Of a stretch of DNA of 64,000 nt, positions 7,229 to 18,600 are shown in pieces (position 1 is the stretch's first letter; the number at the start of each line of letters is the position of its first letter). A program made the translations under genes and the position numbers. Source of the stretch: Comamonas flocculans (lineage in GTDB: Bacteria > Pseudomonadota > Gammaproteobacteria > Burkholderiales > Burkholderiaceae_C). The stretch covers positions 744,001 through 808,000 of the forward strand of contig NZ_CP042344.1 of NCBI RefSeq assembly GCF_007954405.1. The letters are read 5' to 3'. The notes under the pieces were generated by a model. That model made no database searches and had not been told where the DNA came from. It was given only the letters and a program-made list of their open reading frames with translations.

Positions 7229-9433
7229 TCAAAGCGCGCCGGGCGCGGGTGCACGCAGGGCCGCGCCGCGCACCTCCAGCCCTATGCTGTCGAGCACCTC
7301 GCCGCCCTGGCCCAGCAGCTCCACCTTGTGCCGCCCGGGCCAGGGCAGCCAGGCCAGGCGCTCGCCGCGGCCCGCGCGCCGCCCGTCTATGCGCCAGACG
7401 AGGGCCTGGCCGCCGGCCGCGTGCAGCCACAGGCGCTGGTGGGCGGGCGGAATGTCGGGGTCCAGCGCCAGGATGGTGCCGTCGGCAGGCTCGACGATGC
7501 GGGCGCGGGGGGGTGCCGCGGCCCGGGAAGAATCTGCATCAAATTGGCCTTTAACGCTTTCTGGGCCTGTGCTTTCAGCTCCTGATTTGATGGCAAACAC
7601 CGCCTGCTGCGTGCCGTCGATGAACCATTCCTCGCGCGCCGCCTCGGCGCTGGCGGCGACAAAGCGCACCGGCTGGCGCACAAGGTCCGCGGGGGGCCGG
7701 GGTGCGCGGCTTGCCTCGTGGCGGTGCAGCCAGCGCATGAGGTCGGCCCAGATGGGCGCGGCGCCGCTCACGCCGCTCACCTCGTGCATGGCGGCGCCCG
7801 AGGCATTGCCCACCCACACGCCGACGGTGTAGCGCTCGGACCAGCCCACGGCCCAGTTGTCGCGCATGTCCTTGCTGGTGCCGGTCTTCACCGCGCTCCA
7901 GAAGCGCGTGCCCAGCACGCTGTCGAGCCCGAAGGTGGGCACGCGCGCCTGCACGTCCGAGAGCATGTCGCCGACGATGAAGGCGGCACCGGCCGGCACG
8001 GCCTGCACCGGCGGCGCTGGCGTCTGCCCCAGGCGCAAGGACACCGGCGTGTAGCGCCCGCCGTTGGCCAGCGCCCGGTAGGCATTGGTCAGCTGCAGCA
8101 GCGCCACCTCGCTCGCGCCCAGCGCCAGGCTGTAGCCGTAGTAGCCGCCCGACTCCCTGAGCGGCAGGCCGAAGGCGCGCAACTGGCGGAAAAACGCATC
8201 GGGCGTGACCATGACCAGGGTGCGAACCGCCGGCACGTTGAGCGAGGAGGCCAGCGCGGTGCGCACCGTCACCCAGCCCTTGAACTGGCGGTCGTAGTTC
8301 TGCGGGATGTACAGGCCGCCCGCGGTCGGTATCTGCGTGGGCGCGTCGTGGACGAGCGAAGCGGCGGTGAGGCGGCGCTCGGCAATCGCCTGCGCATACA
8401 AAAAAGGCTTGAGCGTGGAGCCGGGCTGGCGCAGCGCAAGCACCCCGTCCACCTCGGGGGCCTCGCTCAGGCGGCCCGAGGAGCCCACCCAGGCGAGCAC
8501 CTCGCCGCTGGCGTTGTCCAGCACGACGAGCGCGCCGTCCTGCACATTGCGCCCGGCCAGTTCGCGCAGGTGCCGCCCCAGGCTTTGCTGCGCGTAGCGC
8601 TGCAGGCGGGCGTTCAGCGGCGTGCGCTCGCCGCGCGCCGGCTGGCTCGCGAGCCACTGGCGTGCAAAGTGCGGCGCCACGCCCGCGGCCGGCTCGAAGG
8701 CGCGCCGCTGCAGCGCGGCCGAGACGAAGAAGCCCAGCGCCGCGCAGTCCGCCTGCGGCTGCATCGCGCGCAGCACACCGCAGGCGCGCCGCGCCACCAC
8801 GCCCGGGCTGGCGTTGGGCGCGCGCACCAGCGCCGCGACCAGCGCGCTTTCGCGCGCGTCCAGGCCATGGGGCGCCTTGCCGAAATGGGTGCGGCTGAGC
8901 GCATCGATGCCCACCAGCTCGCCGCGCAGCGGCACCAGGTTGAGGTAGGCCTCCAGGATCTGGTCCTTGCGCCAGTGCTGCTCCAGCTCGCGCGCGGCCA
9001 GCGCCTGCTGCGCCTTGGTCAGCAGGCTGCGCCCGCCCTCGGGGCGGCCGAGCTCGGCGTCGAGCAGCCCCGCCAGCTGCATGGTGATGGTGCTGGCGCC
9101 GCGCGTGCGCCGGTTGAGCAGATTGGCCCAGGCGGCGGCCGAGACGGCGGCCCAGTCGACGCCGCTGTGCTCGTAGAAGCGCTTGTCCTCGCTCACCACC
9201 AGCGCGTGGCGCAGCGCCGCCGACACTTCGTCGAGCGCTTGCCAGGCGCCGCGGCGCACCGTCGGGTCGGTGCGCAGGCGTTCGAGCACCTCGCCCTCGC
9301 GCGAGAGCACCAGGGTTTCGGAGGAGCGGTACTGCGCACGCACCGCGGCAAAGTCCGGCAGCGTGCGCGCACCCGCCCAGCCCGCCGCCAGTACCAGCAC
9401 CGGCGCGAGAAGCCACAGCCGCGGCGCCCTCAT
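7229..9433 (-). CDS. pbpC: Penicillin-binding protein 1C
   Basis: This 734-residue bifunctional murein synthase has an N-terminal signal anchor (WLLAPVLVLAAGWAG), a GT51 glycosyltransferase domain with catalytic E82 in VVSEDKRFYEHSG, and a transpeptidase domain with S339 in GSTLKPF, an SLN motif near 396 and K516 in VKTGTSK. A C-terminal BiPBP_C-like beta domain follows. The ATG at 9433 was chosen because it gives the signal anchor and overlaps the stop of the upstream GGDEF-EAL gene by 4 bp (ATGA). A palindromic repeat lies in frame between the transpeptidase and the C-terminal domain. In many proteobacteria pbpC sits directly next to the alpha-2-macroglobulin gene; here one gene intervenes. 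Confidence 0.93.
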   Translation of the reverse strand: MRAPRLWLLAPVLVLAAGWAGARTLPDFAAVRAQYRSSETLVLSREGEVLERLRTDPTVRRGAWQALDEVSAALRHALVVSEDKRFYEHSGVDWAAVSAAAWANLLNRRTRGASTITMQLAGLLDAELGRPEGGRSLLTKAQQALAARELEQHWRKDQILEAYLNLVPLRGELVGIDALSRTHFGKAPHGLDARESALVAALVRAPNASPGVVARRACGVLRAMQPQADCAALGFFVSAALQRRAFEPAAGVAPHFARQWLASQPARGERTPLNARLQRYAQQSLGRHLRELAGRNVQDGALVVLDNASGEVLAWVGSSGRLSEAPEVDGVLALRQPGSTLKPFLYAQAIAERRLTAASLVHDAPTQIPTAGGLYIPQNYDRQFKGWVTVRTALASSLNVPAVRTLVMVTPDAFFRQLRAFGLPLRESGGYYGYSLALGASEVALLQLTNAYRALANGGRYTPVSLRLGQTPAPPVQAVPAGAAFIVGDMLSDVQARVPTFGLDSVLGTRFWSAVKTGTSKDMRDNWAVGWSERYTVGVWVGNASGAAMHEVSGVSGAAPIWADLMRWLHRHEASRAPRPPADLVRQPVRFVAASAEAAREEWFIDGTQQAVFAIKSGAESTGPESVKGQFDADSSRAAAPPRARIVEPADGTILALDPDIPPAHQRLWLHAAGGQALVWRIDGRRAGRGERLAWLPWPGRHKVELLGQGGEVLDSIGLEVRGAALRAPAPGAL
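7536..7596 (-). repeat. Dispersed palindromic repeat, in frame inside pbpC
   Basis: One copy of the window's ~55 bp repeat (consensus core near ATAGCTGCTGGCGCTTG ... AAGCGCTGCAGGC ... TTTGA). It encodes roughly AIKSGAESTGPESVKGQFDA, a low-complexity linker between the transpeptidase and the C-terminal domain, without breaking the frame. Confidence 0.55.
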
Positions 9434-12400
9434 GGCAGGGGCGCCCCGGCGCGCACCAGCGCTTCGAACTGCGCCAGTGGCACGGGTTTGCTGAACAGAT
9501 AGCCCTGCCAGGCCTCGCAGCCGTGCTGGCGCAGGAAGTCGCGCTGGGCCACGGTCTCGACGCCCTCGGCGATCACGCGCAGGCCCAGGCTGTGGCCCAG
9601 AGCGACGATGGTGCGCGCAATCGCCGCGTCGTTGGGGTCGAGCAGCACGTCGCGCACGAAGCTCTGGTCGATCTTGAGCTGGTCCAGCGGCAGGCGCTTG
9701 AGGTAGGACAGCGAGGAGTAGCCGGTGCCGAAGTCGTCGAGCGAGAAATCCAGCCCGTAGGCCTTGAGCTGCATCATCTTGGCGATGGTGTCTTCCACGT
9801 CCTGCAGCAGCAGGCCTTCGGTGAGTTCCAGCTCCAGCCGCCGGGCGTTGGCGCCGCTGCCGGCCAGCGCCGCCAGCACCTGGGCGGCGAAGTCGCTTTG
9901 CGAGAACTGGCGCGGGCTGATGTTCACCGCGAGCGTGAGGGGCGCAAGCAGCGGGTCGCCCGCCCACAGCGCCAGCTGCGCGCAGGCGCTGCGCAACACC
10001 CAGTCGCCTATGCCGACGATCAGCCCGGTCTGCTCGGCCAGCGCGATGAACCGCGTCGGGGCCACGTAGCCCTGCACGGGGTGGTGCCAGCGCAGCAGCG
10101 CCTCGGCGCCGGTGATGCGCCCGCCCTGCACCTGGGCCTGGTAGTGCAGCTCGAACTGGCCGCGCTCGAGCGCATGGCGCAGGTCGCGCTCCAGGCTGGC
10201 GCGCGCCTGCACTCGGCTCTGGATCTGCGGGTCGTAGAAGCGCACCGCGTCGCGTCCGGCCTCCTTGGCCTGGTACATCGCGATGTCCACCTGCTGCAGG
10301 AGCGCGTCGGCCGGTTCGCCCTCGCCCTGGAACACCACCGCGCCCACGCTGGCCGTCGTGTGGTAGTGCCCGCCGTCGAGCATGAAGGGTGCGCGCAACG
10401 CAGAGAGCACGCGCTCGGCCAGCGCACGCGCATGCACCGCGGCCAGATCGCGCGTGTCGTGCGCGCCGGCCAGCACGATGACGAATTCGTCGTCGCCGTG
10501 GCGCGCCAGCATGTCCTGCTCGCCCAGGCAGTTGCGCAGGCGCGTGGCCACCTGGCGCAGGAGCACGTCGCCGCGCGCGTGGCCGCGGGTTTCATTGAGC
10601 GTCTTGAAGTGGTCCAGGTCCAGCATCAGCAGCGCACCGCTGTGCCCGCTGGCGGCGCTGGCGGCGAGCACGTGCTTCATGCGCTCGAGCAGCAGCCGGC
10701 GGTTGGCCAGTCCGGTCAGCGCGTCGTAGCAGGCCAGGAAGTTGATCTCGTCCTCCGCCGCCTTGCGCCCGCTGAGGTCTTCGACGATGACCAGCTGCGC
10801 CTCCTTGAACATCACGCCCGAAATGCCCAGGGGCTTGGTCTGGCCGTCGGCGCAGCACACCTCGTATTCGCCCCATTCGATAACGCCGTCGCGCTCCTGG
10901 GCGCGCACGCAGCGCGCCTCCCACAGCGCCTGGGCGCGCTCACGCGCCGCCGGATCGGGGTAGGCCATGCTCCACCACTGCGCGCTGGTGCTCAGGCGCT
11001 CGCGGGTGTAGCCGGTGACCTCGGCGAAATGGCGGTTGCGATAGACCATGCCCTTGCCGCGCTGCCACATCGCGATGCCCACCGGCAGGTGGTCCAGGAT
11101 GGCGCGCAGGCGCTGCTCGCTGGCGGCCAGCTCGTCGCGCATCGCGCGCCGCTCGGTGATGTCCTGCATCACGCCGACGTTGTACAGCGGCGCGCCGCCG
11201 TCGCGCACCACGGGGGAGACGGTCAGGTCGGTCCAGACGACCGAGCCATCCTTGCGGCGCATGCGCCGCTCCAGATGGAAGGCGGAGATCTCGCCCGCGC
11301 GCAGCTGGCGGCGCAGGCGGTCGTTGGCCTCGGCGTCCCGGCTGTCGGAGACGGCATGCACGTCCAGTTGCAGGATCTCTTGCGGGGTGTAGCCGAGGAT
11401 CTCGCAGAACTTGCGGTTCACGCGCTCGAACTTGAGGGTCTGCACATCGATCGTCGCCACGCCCACGGCGGTCTGGGAGAACATCGCACTCAGGCGTTGC
11501 TCGGAGCCGCGCCGCTGGTCCTCGGCGTGCTCGGCACGCTGCAGCGCCTGCGCGCGCTGGCGCAGCAGCAGGCCCACGCCCAGCGCCAGCCACAGCGCCG
11601 CTGCCGCGCCGGTGACGCCCACCCACTGCGGCAGCACCGCCTCGGAGGACGACAGCAGGGGTTGCGTGGGCACGTAAGTGAGCTCCCAGCGCCGCCCCAG
11701 CAGCTGCAAGGTGGCCTGCTGGCGCAGGGGCGAGCGCTCCCAGCGTTCCTGCATGTCCGCCGTCTCGCCGAGGAAGACCCCGCCGCCGGGCGGCAGCGGC
11801 GCCGCCGTGCTGCCCGCGTCCTGCAGGCGCAGCGCAATGCCGTGCAGCACCCCGCTGTAGCGCAGCGCGTCGAGCATCTCGCTCACGCGCACCGTGGCCG
11901 CCACCGTGCCGATGAACACCGGGCCGCCGTCGGGGCCCTTGGCGGCGGCATCGAACATCGGGTAGCGCAGCGTGACGGCCTCGCGCTCGTGCGGCATTTC
12001 GTCGAGCTGCAGCGGGCCGGAGAGCACCGGCATGCCCGTCTCGCGCGCGCTGAGCAGGGCCTGCAGGCTGGCGGGCTGCGCGTTGATGTCCAGCCCCCAC
12101 ATGCCGAGCGACATGTCGCGCGGCCAGAGGTATTCGATGACGAAATGCTCGGGCGCCTGCAGCTGGGGATGTATCGGCTGCCCGGGCGGCTCCTGGCCGG
12201 CCTGGCGCGCCTGATCGCGCAGGCGCTCCTGCATGGCCTTCATGTCCTGCGCGGCAACCCGGCGCGTGAAGGTCAGGGTGCGCAGCTCCGGATAGTGGGC
12301 GCGAAAGCCGCGCGCCTGCAACACGCGATCAAAACGCTGCCAGTCCAGCTGCGGGTCCACCGCGAACAGGTCGCGCACGCCGGCGACGATGGCGGCGCAG

Positions 12401-12579
12401 GCTTCCACGCGCCGGCTGAGCGCCTCGGTGGTGGCGGTCACCGCCTGGTCGAAACGCTCGGCCGCCATGCGTTCATTGGCGCGCTGCTGGCGGTGCGCGA
12501 GCGTCCAGGCGAGCAGCACGCCCGCAAGCAGCACGCCTGCGCCTGCAAGCCAATGACCCATGCCCCGCACCCTGTGCAC
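9430..12579 (-). CDS. CHASE-PAS-PAS-GGDEF-EAL membrane sensor
   Basis: The 1049-residue protein makes or degrades cyclic di-GMP in response to a periplasmic signal. Order: TM1 (about 7-27), a CHASE sensor domain (about 70-300, with RVLQARGFRAHYPELRTLTF), TM2 near 315-335, two PAS/PAC domains (about 360-610), a degenerate GGDEF (GDDEF at 695-699) and an EAL domain starting at E826 with NISPRQF, ELTEGLL, DDFGTGYSS, LKID and EGVET all present. The changed first Gly suggests weak or no cyclase activity, so phosphodiesterase is the likelier output. It lies 109 bp downstream of the macroglobulin gene and overlaps pbpC by 4 bp. Confidence 0.9.
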   Translation of the reverse strand: MHRVRGMGHWLAGAGVLLAGVLLAWTLAHRQQRANERMAAERFDQAVTATTEALSRRVEACAAIVAGVRDLFAVDPQLDWQRFDRVLQARGFRAHYPELRTLTFTRRVAAQDMKAMQERLRDQARQAGQEPPGQPIHPQLQAPEHFVIEYLWPRDMSLGMWGLDINAQPASLQALLSARETGMPVLSGPLQLDEMPHEREAVTLRYPMFDAAAKGPDGGPVFIGTVAATVRVSEMLDALRYSGVLHGIALRLQDAGSTAAPLPPGGGVFLGETADMQERWERSPLRQQATLQLLGRRWELTYVPTQPLLSSSEAVLPQWVGVTGAAAALWLALGVGLLLRQRAQALQRAEHAEDQRRGSEQRLSAMFSQTAVGVATIDVQTLKFERVNRKFCEILGYTPQEILQLDVHAVSDSRDAEANDRLRRQLRAGEISAFHLERRMRRKDGSVVWTDLTVSPVVRDGGAPLYNVGVMQDITERRAMRDELAASEQRLRAILDHLPVGIAMWQRGKGMVYRNRHFAEVTGYTRERLSTSAQWWSMAYPDPAARERAQALWEARCVRAQERDGVIEWGEYEVCCADGQTKPLGISGVMFKEAQLVIVEDLSGRKAAEDEINFLACYDALTGLANRRLLLERMKHVLAASAASGHSGALLMLDLDHFKTLNETRGHARGDVLLRQVATRLRNCLGEQDMLARHGDDEFVIVLAGAHDTRDLAAVHARALAERVLSALRAPFMLDGGHYHTTASVGAVVFQGEGEPADALLQQVDIAMYQAKEAGRDAVRFYDPQIQSRVQARASLERDLRHALERGQFELHYQAQVQGGRITGAEALLRWHHPVQGYVAPTRFIALAEQTGLIVGIGDWVLRSACAQLALWAGDPLLAPLTLAVNISPRQFSQSDFAAQVLAALAGSGANARRLELELTEGLLLQDVEDTIAKMMQLKAYGLDFSLDDFGTGYSSLSYLKRLPLDQLKIDQSFVRDVLLDPNDAAIARTIVALGHSLGLRVIAEGVETVAQRDFLRQHGCEAWQGYLFSKPVPLAQFEALVRAGAPLP

Positions 12580-12688
12580 CTCATGCTCCCCTTGTGGTGG
12601 CCGGCGCCGGCATCAGCCCGGGCACCGGCCGGTAGTAAGTCGCACCTTCGCGGACCGGGTCCGCCCCGCACGCACCCACGCAAGTGCC

Positions 12689-15600
12689 TCAGGGCTTGGC
12701 CGGGGCGGCCGGTGCCACCCGCAGCTGCGCGTTGGGTGCCTCGCCGAACATCTCCGGAGCATAAAGCGCTTCGACCCTGGTCGCTGGCAAGGCAAAGCTG
12801 CCGGCGTTGTTGAGCCTGAGCGTGTATTGCAGCGTGATCTCGCCCCTGGGCAGGTATTCGTAGTAGGCCCGGTAGGCCTCGAAGGAGCGCTCGACGAAGG
12901 CCAGCCAGCCGTCGCCGCTGCCCTGTTCGTCGCCGGTGGCGATCTCGGAATCGCGTCCCAGGCCGCTGCCCAGGATGGTGGCGCCGCCGGGCACGGGGTC
13001 GGTGATCACCACCCAGGTCATGTCGGTCTGGGCCCGCACCTTGAGGGTGACGCGCAGCACGTCCCCGCGCGCATGCTCGCCCGGCGCCATCGCCCCGTCG
13101 GCGCGGCGGATGGTCTCCACGCTGCGCTGCACGCTGTAGCCGGCGCTGAACGGCGCCTTGAGCGCCACCGCAGCCACCGACTGCACCGTCACCCAGGGTT
13201 TGCCGCCGCCCAGGTGGTTGAGCCGCAGCTCGCCCTGCGTCGCCTCCTTGCCCCAGGGCAGGAACATGGTGTTGTTCAGCCAGTTGGAGGCCGCAGCGGG
13301 GGCGCCGAACCAGCTCGTCTGGTGGCGCGCGCCGCCCTCCTCGCTCGCCTTGGCGCGCACCACCCGGCTCCAGTCCACGCGCGCCTGCGCCTCGCCCAGG
13401 GCGGCCCGGGTGACGCCCGTGACGGGCTCGGACTCGAACTTCGCGCTGAAGGCCTGCAGCGCCAGCGCGCCCCAGAGGTTGGCGGTGGTGGTGTGCCAGG
13501 CACCGCCCTGCTGGCGCGCGATGAAGCCATTGGCCAGGCGGCCCATATCCTGGGCCCAGGCCGGATCGTCCATCACCGCGAGGATGAGCCGCGCCAGGTT
13601 GACGTCACCGTTTTGCATCAGCCACCACCAATAGTCGCTCTGGTCGGTGCTGAAGCCCGCCCGCGTGCCCTGCCAGGACAGGCGCGCACGCAGCACCTGC
13701 ATGGCCTGCGCGAGTTGCTCCTGCTGCCCAGGCACGCCCTGCACGCGCCGCAGGATGTTGACCCAGTCGATCACCGCATGCGTGGGCCACTGGTTGGGCG
13801 CGATGGTCAGGCTGCGCAGCCAGCGCGCATCGGCCTTGCCGTAGCGCGACAGCGCCTCGATCGCGGCGAGCTTGCGCAGCTCCAGGTCCTTGCGCGGACT
13901 CCAGAAGCGCCGCTCCAGCCGGCCTTCGACGAACGCCGTCAGACCCGCCTGCATGGCCTGCAAGGACTCGGGTGGCAGCGCGAACGCGGGGTCCAGGCGT
14001 GCGGCTTCGCTGGACATGGCCAGCAGGTAGGCGGTGAGGATGTCGCTGCCGCGGTGCGTGATGCCGCTGCGCGGCGCGAAGTAGTAGGCCAGACCGTCCT
14101 CGTCCAGATAGGTGGGCAGTTGCGCCATGAGCACGCGCCAGGCCGCAGCATCGTCCATGCCGACGGCCTTGCTCGCAAGTTGCTCCAGGCAGCTGTAGGG
14201 ATAGTTGGCCCACCAGTCGCGCACGCCGGGCAGCCCCTCGGCCAGTTTGGGCTGCAGCGCCAGCTTGACGCCGCCGCGCCCCGGCAGCGCGTCGCGCGGC
14301 GCGGCCACGGACAGCGTGAGGCTGTCGCTCAACTGCGTGAGCGTGGCCTGCTGCACGCTCAGCGGCACCGCGGGCAGCAGGCGCTGGCTGAGCTTGAGCG
14401 CATCGCGGGCCTGGCCCAGCGTGTCGCGCGCGCTGATCTCCCAGAGCAGCTCCTGCACGCGCGTCTGGCCCAGCTGGGCGGGCGCGGTCACGTCCCAGCC
14501 CAGCTCGCGCGCCTGGCCGGGGGCCAGCTCCACGCTCTGGGCCGGCAGCTCGAGCAGGGTGGCGCGCGGCGTCACCTGCACCTTCATCGGCTGCCCGGTG
14601 GTGTTGCGCAGCGTGAACTGCGCGCGGAAGGCGTCGCCCTCGCGCACCAGCGGCGGCAGGCCGCTGATGATCTGCAGGTCCTGCGTGACGCGCACGCTCG
14701 TCTTGCCGGTGCCGAACAGGGCCACGCCGGCGTCGGCCACGGCGGCGATCTCGAAGGTGGTGAGCGCATCGTTGAGCGGCACCTGCACCTGCGCCCGGCC
14801 TTCGGCGTCGAGCTCGACCATGGGCTGCCACAGCAGCAGGGTGTCGAGCAGCTCGCGCGTCTGCGCATGGCCGCCGCCGCCGCCCGCGGGCGCCGCCTTC
14901 TTGCCGTAGTGGCGCCGCCCGATGATCTCCATCTGCGCGGTGGAGGTGCTCACGCCCCAGTAGCGCCGCTGCAGCATGGCCTGCAGCAGGTTCCAGCTGG
15001 TGTTGGGCATGAGCTCGAGCAGCGCCTTGTCCACCGCCGCCAGCGCCACCTGCGCATGCGCCGCCGGCTTGCCGTCGGGCAGCGTGGCCTGCACCGTCAC
15101 CTTCGCCTTGCCGCGCACCTGGTAGCTGGGCTGGTCGGCCGTGAGCTTGACATCGATGCGGTGCGCGGCCGTGCCCACGCGCAGCTCGGCCACGCCCAGG
15201 CGAAAGGCCGGGCGCGAGAGGTCGACCATGGCGGTGGGCGGGATGTATTGCTTGCCCTCCTCGCGAAATGCCCGCCACCACTGGCGCGGCGACTTGAAGC
15301 CCCAGGTGAAGAAGCTGTACCAGGGCACCTCGCGCAGGCGACCACGCAGCACCAGGGCGCTCACGTACACGTTCGGGCTCCAGTGCCCGTCGATCTTGAG
15401 CTCTATCGTCGGATCCTTGCCGTCGAGCTCCATCACCTGGGTGGCCAGGATGCCCTCGCGCTCCACGCTCACCAGCGCGGTCGCGTGGCGAAACGGCATG
15501 CGCACCTGCAGGCGCGCGGTTTCGCCGGGCGCGTACTCGCGCTTTTCGGGCAACAGGTCGATGCGGTCATGGTCCTCGCCGCCGAACCACAGCTCGCCCT

Positions 15601-18600
15601 GGCGCGTGATCCACAGCGAGGTGGCCGCCTGGGCTTCGTTGCCGTCCTTGTCGCGCGCGGTGGCCACCAGCCGCACCTCGCCGGGCTGGGCCAGCCTGGC
15701 CTCGCACAGCACCAGCCCACGCTCGTCGCTCACGCCGGTGCAGACCGTGCCCAGATCCTGCGTCTGCTTGCGGTTGTCGTAGCTGTAGAAGCCCCCTACC
15801 AGGCGCTTGCGGCTGGTGGTGGTGGAGCGCGCCAGCGCCTGCACGCTCAGCGGCACGCCCTTCAACACCTTGCCATCCAGGTCCAGCGCCAGGGCGCGAA
15901 AGCGCACCCGTTCACCCGACGAGGCCCAGCCTTCGGTCTTGATGCCCGCGACCACCGCCGCGGGCCAGAGCTTTTGCGTGCTGCGCAGGGTCTGGATCTC
16001 GCCATTGGGGTCGGCGTAGTCGGCTTCGAGCAGCAGTTCCTGCGGCTGGCGCGAAGGCGGCAGCTCGGGCAGCGTCAGTTGGCCGCTGCCGCTGTCGTCC
16101 AGCGTCAGCGCGAGCTTGTCGGCCACCACGCGCTGGCGCGGCGCGGGCTCGGGCGCATCGCCCTCGTCCTCGTCCTCGCCCGCGCGCTCCTGCGGCGCGC
16201 CGAAGCTGAAGCCGGGATAGTCCTCGAAATCGACCGAGCGATCGCGCAGCACCGCCGACACGCGCACCGGCAGCTGCGCCGCCGGTCCGCCCGAGACATA
16301 GGCCACCTGCACCGCGGTGGGCAGCGCGCCCACGCGCACCAGCGGTCCGCTGCTCACCGGGGCTATGCGCCCCTCGAACACCGGCAGGCGGAATTCTTCC
16401 ACGCGAAAGCTGCCGCCTTCGAACTGGCTCCCGCCTTCGCTCCAGCCCAGGTTCACCTGGTATTCGCCAAGGTGGGCCGCCGGCGCGAGCGCAAAGCTGC
16501 TGAGCGCGCTCAAGCCCCCGGTGGGCGTGCCCTGCCAATGCAGCGGCTGGCGAAACTGCTGGCCGCTGCCCACGTGGGTGATGATCAACTGGTTGGGACG
16601 CTCGCGCGGCAGCGCCAGGCCCTGGCCGTTTTGCTCGCGCAGCAGGTGCTTCATCGACACCGTCTCGCCGGCGCGCACCAGGGTACGGTCGAACACGGTG
16701 TGCGCCACGCTGTCGGCCGTGGGCGAGGTGCTGATGGGCAGGTTGAAGCGCCAGGGCTCGATACCGCGCTGCCAGTCGCTCCAGGTGAAGGCCAGGTCGT
16801 CCTGCGCGCGCGCACTCACGAAATAGGCCTGGCGCCAGTAGTTCGGGCCGTCGCAGGACGGCGCCTCGGGCGACAGCCCTTCGAGCCGCGCGATGCCGTC
16901 GCCGCCGGTGCGCGCCGTGGCCAGCGTCTTGCCCTTGCAGTCGGACACGCGCACGGTGGCGTCGGCCACCGGCCGCCCTTCGTCCAGCGTGGTCACCCAG
17001 GCCAGGGCGTTCTCGCGCCCCAGCTTGAAGTGCACCGCCAGGTTGGTGACCAGCGCGGTGGTGCGCACGTACATCGCGCGCGTGCTGCCATAGCGCTCGT
17101 CGAGCAGCGCCTGACCGAGCAGGGGCGAGGCAATCTCCACCACGTTGAAGCCGGCGTCCAGCGGTATGCCCACCACCTCGAAGGGCCGCACGTCGCCCTC
17201 GTCGGGCCCGGGCAGCTTGAGCGTCTTCACGCCCGGCTGGCCGGCCAGCAGCGACAGGCGGCGCGACTGCACATAGGTGCTTTCCTCCGGGGTGTAGTAG
17301 CCGGCTTCGCGCTCCTGCTGTGTGGGTTCGGAGCGCATCGGCGGCGGCAGCGGGTCGCGCACCAGCGACTGCGCGTCGGTGCGCTTGATCCACAGCGCCT
17401 CGAGCTGCTCGACGCGGCGCAGCCAGTCGATGATCTCGGCGTCGCTGTGGGGCTTGAGCGTGCTCACCTCGCCGGCGCCGGCCACGGGCTGCAGGCCCTG
17501 CACCTTGAGTTGCTGCTCGACGCGGCGCAGCGTCACGGGCAGCAGCGCCGGCCCGTCGGGCCCTTCGGCATGGCGCTCGATGATGCCGAAGGGCGCGGCG
17601 GCGAACTTGGCCAGCGGTGGCTGCGCCCCGGTGCTCACCTTCAGCGGAAAGCTCTCGGCGTTGGCCAGCGGGCGGCCCGAGGCGTCCTGAAAGCCGGCCG
17701 GCAGCTCGAGCACGTAGGCGGTTTCGGCGCTCAACGGGCCGGCGAAGCGGACGGCCTGCACCACTTCGTCGTCGGCCGGCTGCACGCCCTCGTCCTGCTG
17801 CGGCATCAAGGTCTGTGCGCCGCCCTTCAGGCGTATGCCCATGGCCAGCTTGCGCACCACCGGTGCGTTGAAGGTCAGCCGCATGGGGCGTATCGGCAGG
17901 CAGGCGGCCTGGGCGTTCTCGCGCTCGCAGGAAAAGTCGGCGCTGAAGGGCGCGCGCACCTTGAACTTGTAGCGGCGCGCCACCCGGTTGGCGATGCCGC
18001 TGGGCGTGCTCACGCCCCGGTCATAGACCAGCTCCAGGTGGCTGTCGGGCGCGGCGCGGCGCGCGCAGGTGAGCACCGGGTAGCGCAGCGGCGCCTTCTG
18101 CGCCGCCTCCCAGAGCTGGCGGGCGCGCAGCACGGCCTCGCGCTCTGCGCCCTCGACGGGGCGCACCGGCACGCGCTCGCCCACGCCTTCCAGGTCGCAC
18201 CAGACGTGCTCGGCGACGCTGTCCGCGCTGGCATCGCCATTGAGCTGCAGGATGAAGTACTGCTGCTCTTCGATGCCGCCCCAGCTGCCCGGATGGACAC
18301 GCTGCACGAAAGGACCGCCGGTATCGAATTGATAGCTTCTGGCGCCCGTCCAGCCTGCGCCTGCGGCCGGTTTAAAGTCCGCCTTGGGCGTGAGCGTGCA
18401 GCGCACGCCCGGCGGCAGGTCGGCCACGAAGTCGAACACCCAGCGGCGGTCGCTGAGCCAGCGCGCCTGCCCGCGCGCGGCGATGGCGTCGCTGCAGGAG
18501 AGCGCATACGGATCGTCCGCCCGAGGGTCGCCGAAGCGCACGGCCGGCGCGTCGAAGGTGACCACCACCTGGCGCACCTGCGCCACCTCGCCGCGCGGCG

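Noticed and set aside
9523..12813. A 1096-codon plus-strand open frame
   Set aside because: Antisense shadow of the CHASE-GGDEF-EAL gene; composition typical of codon-bias artefacts.
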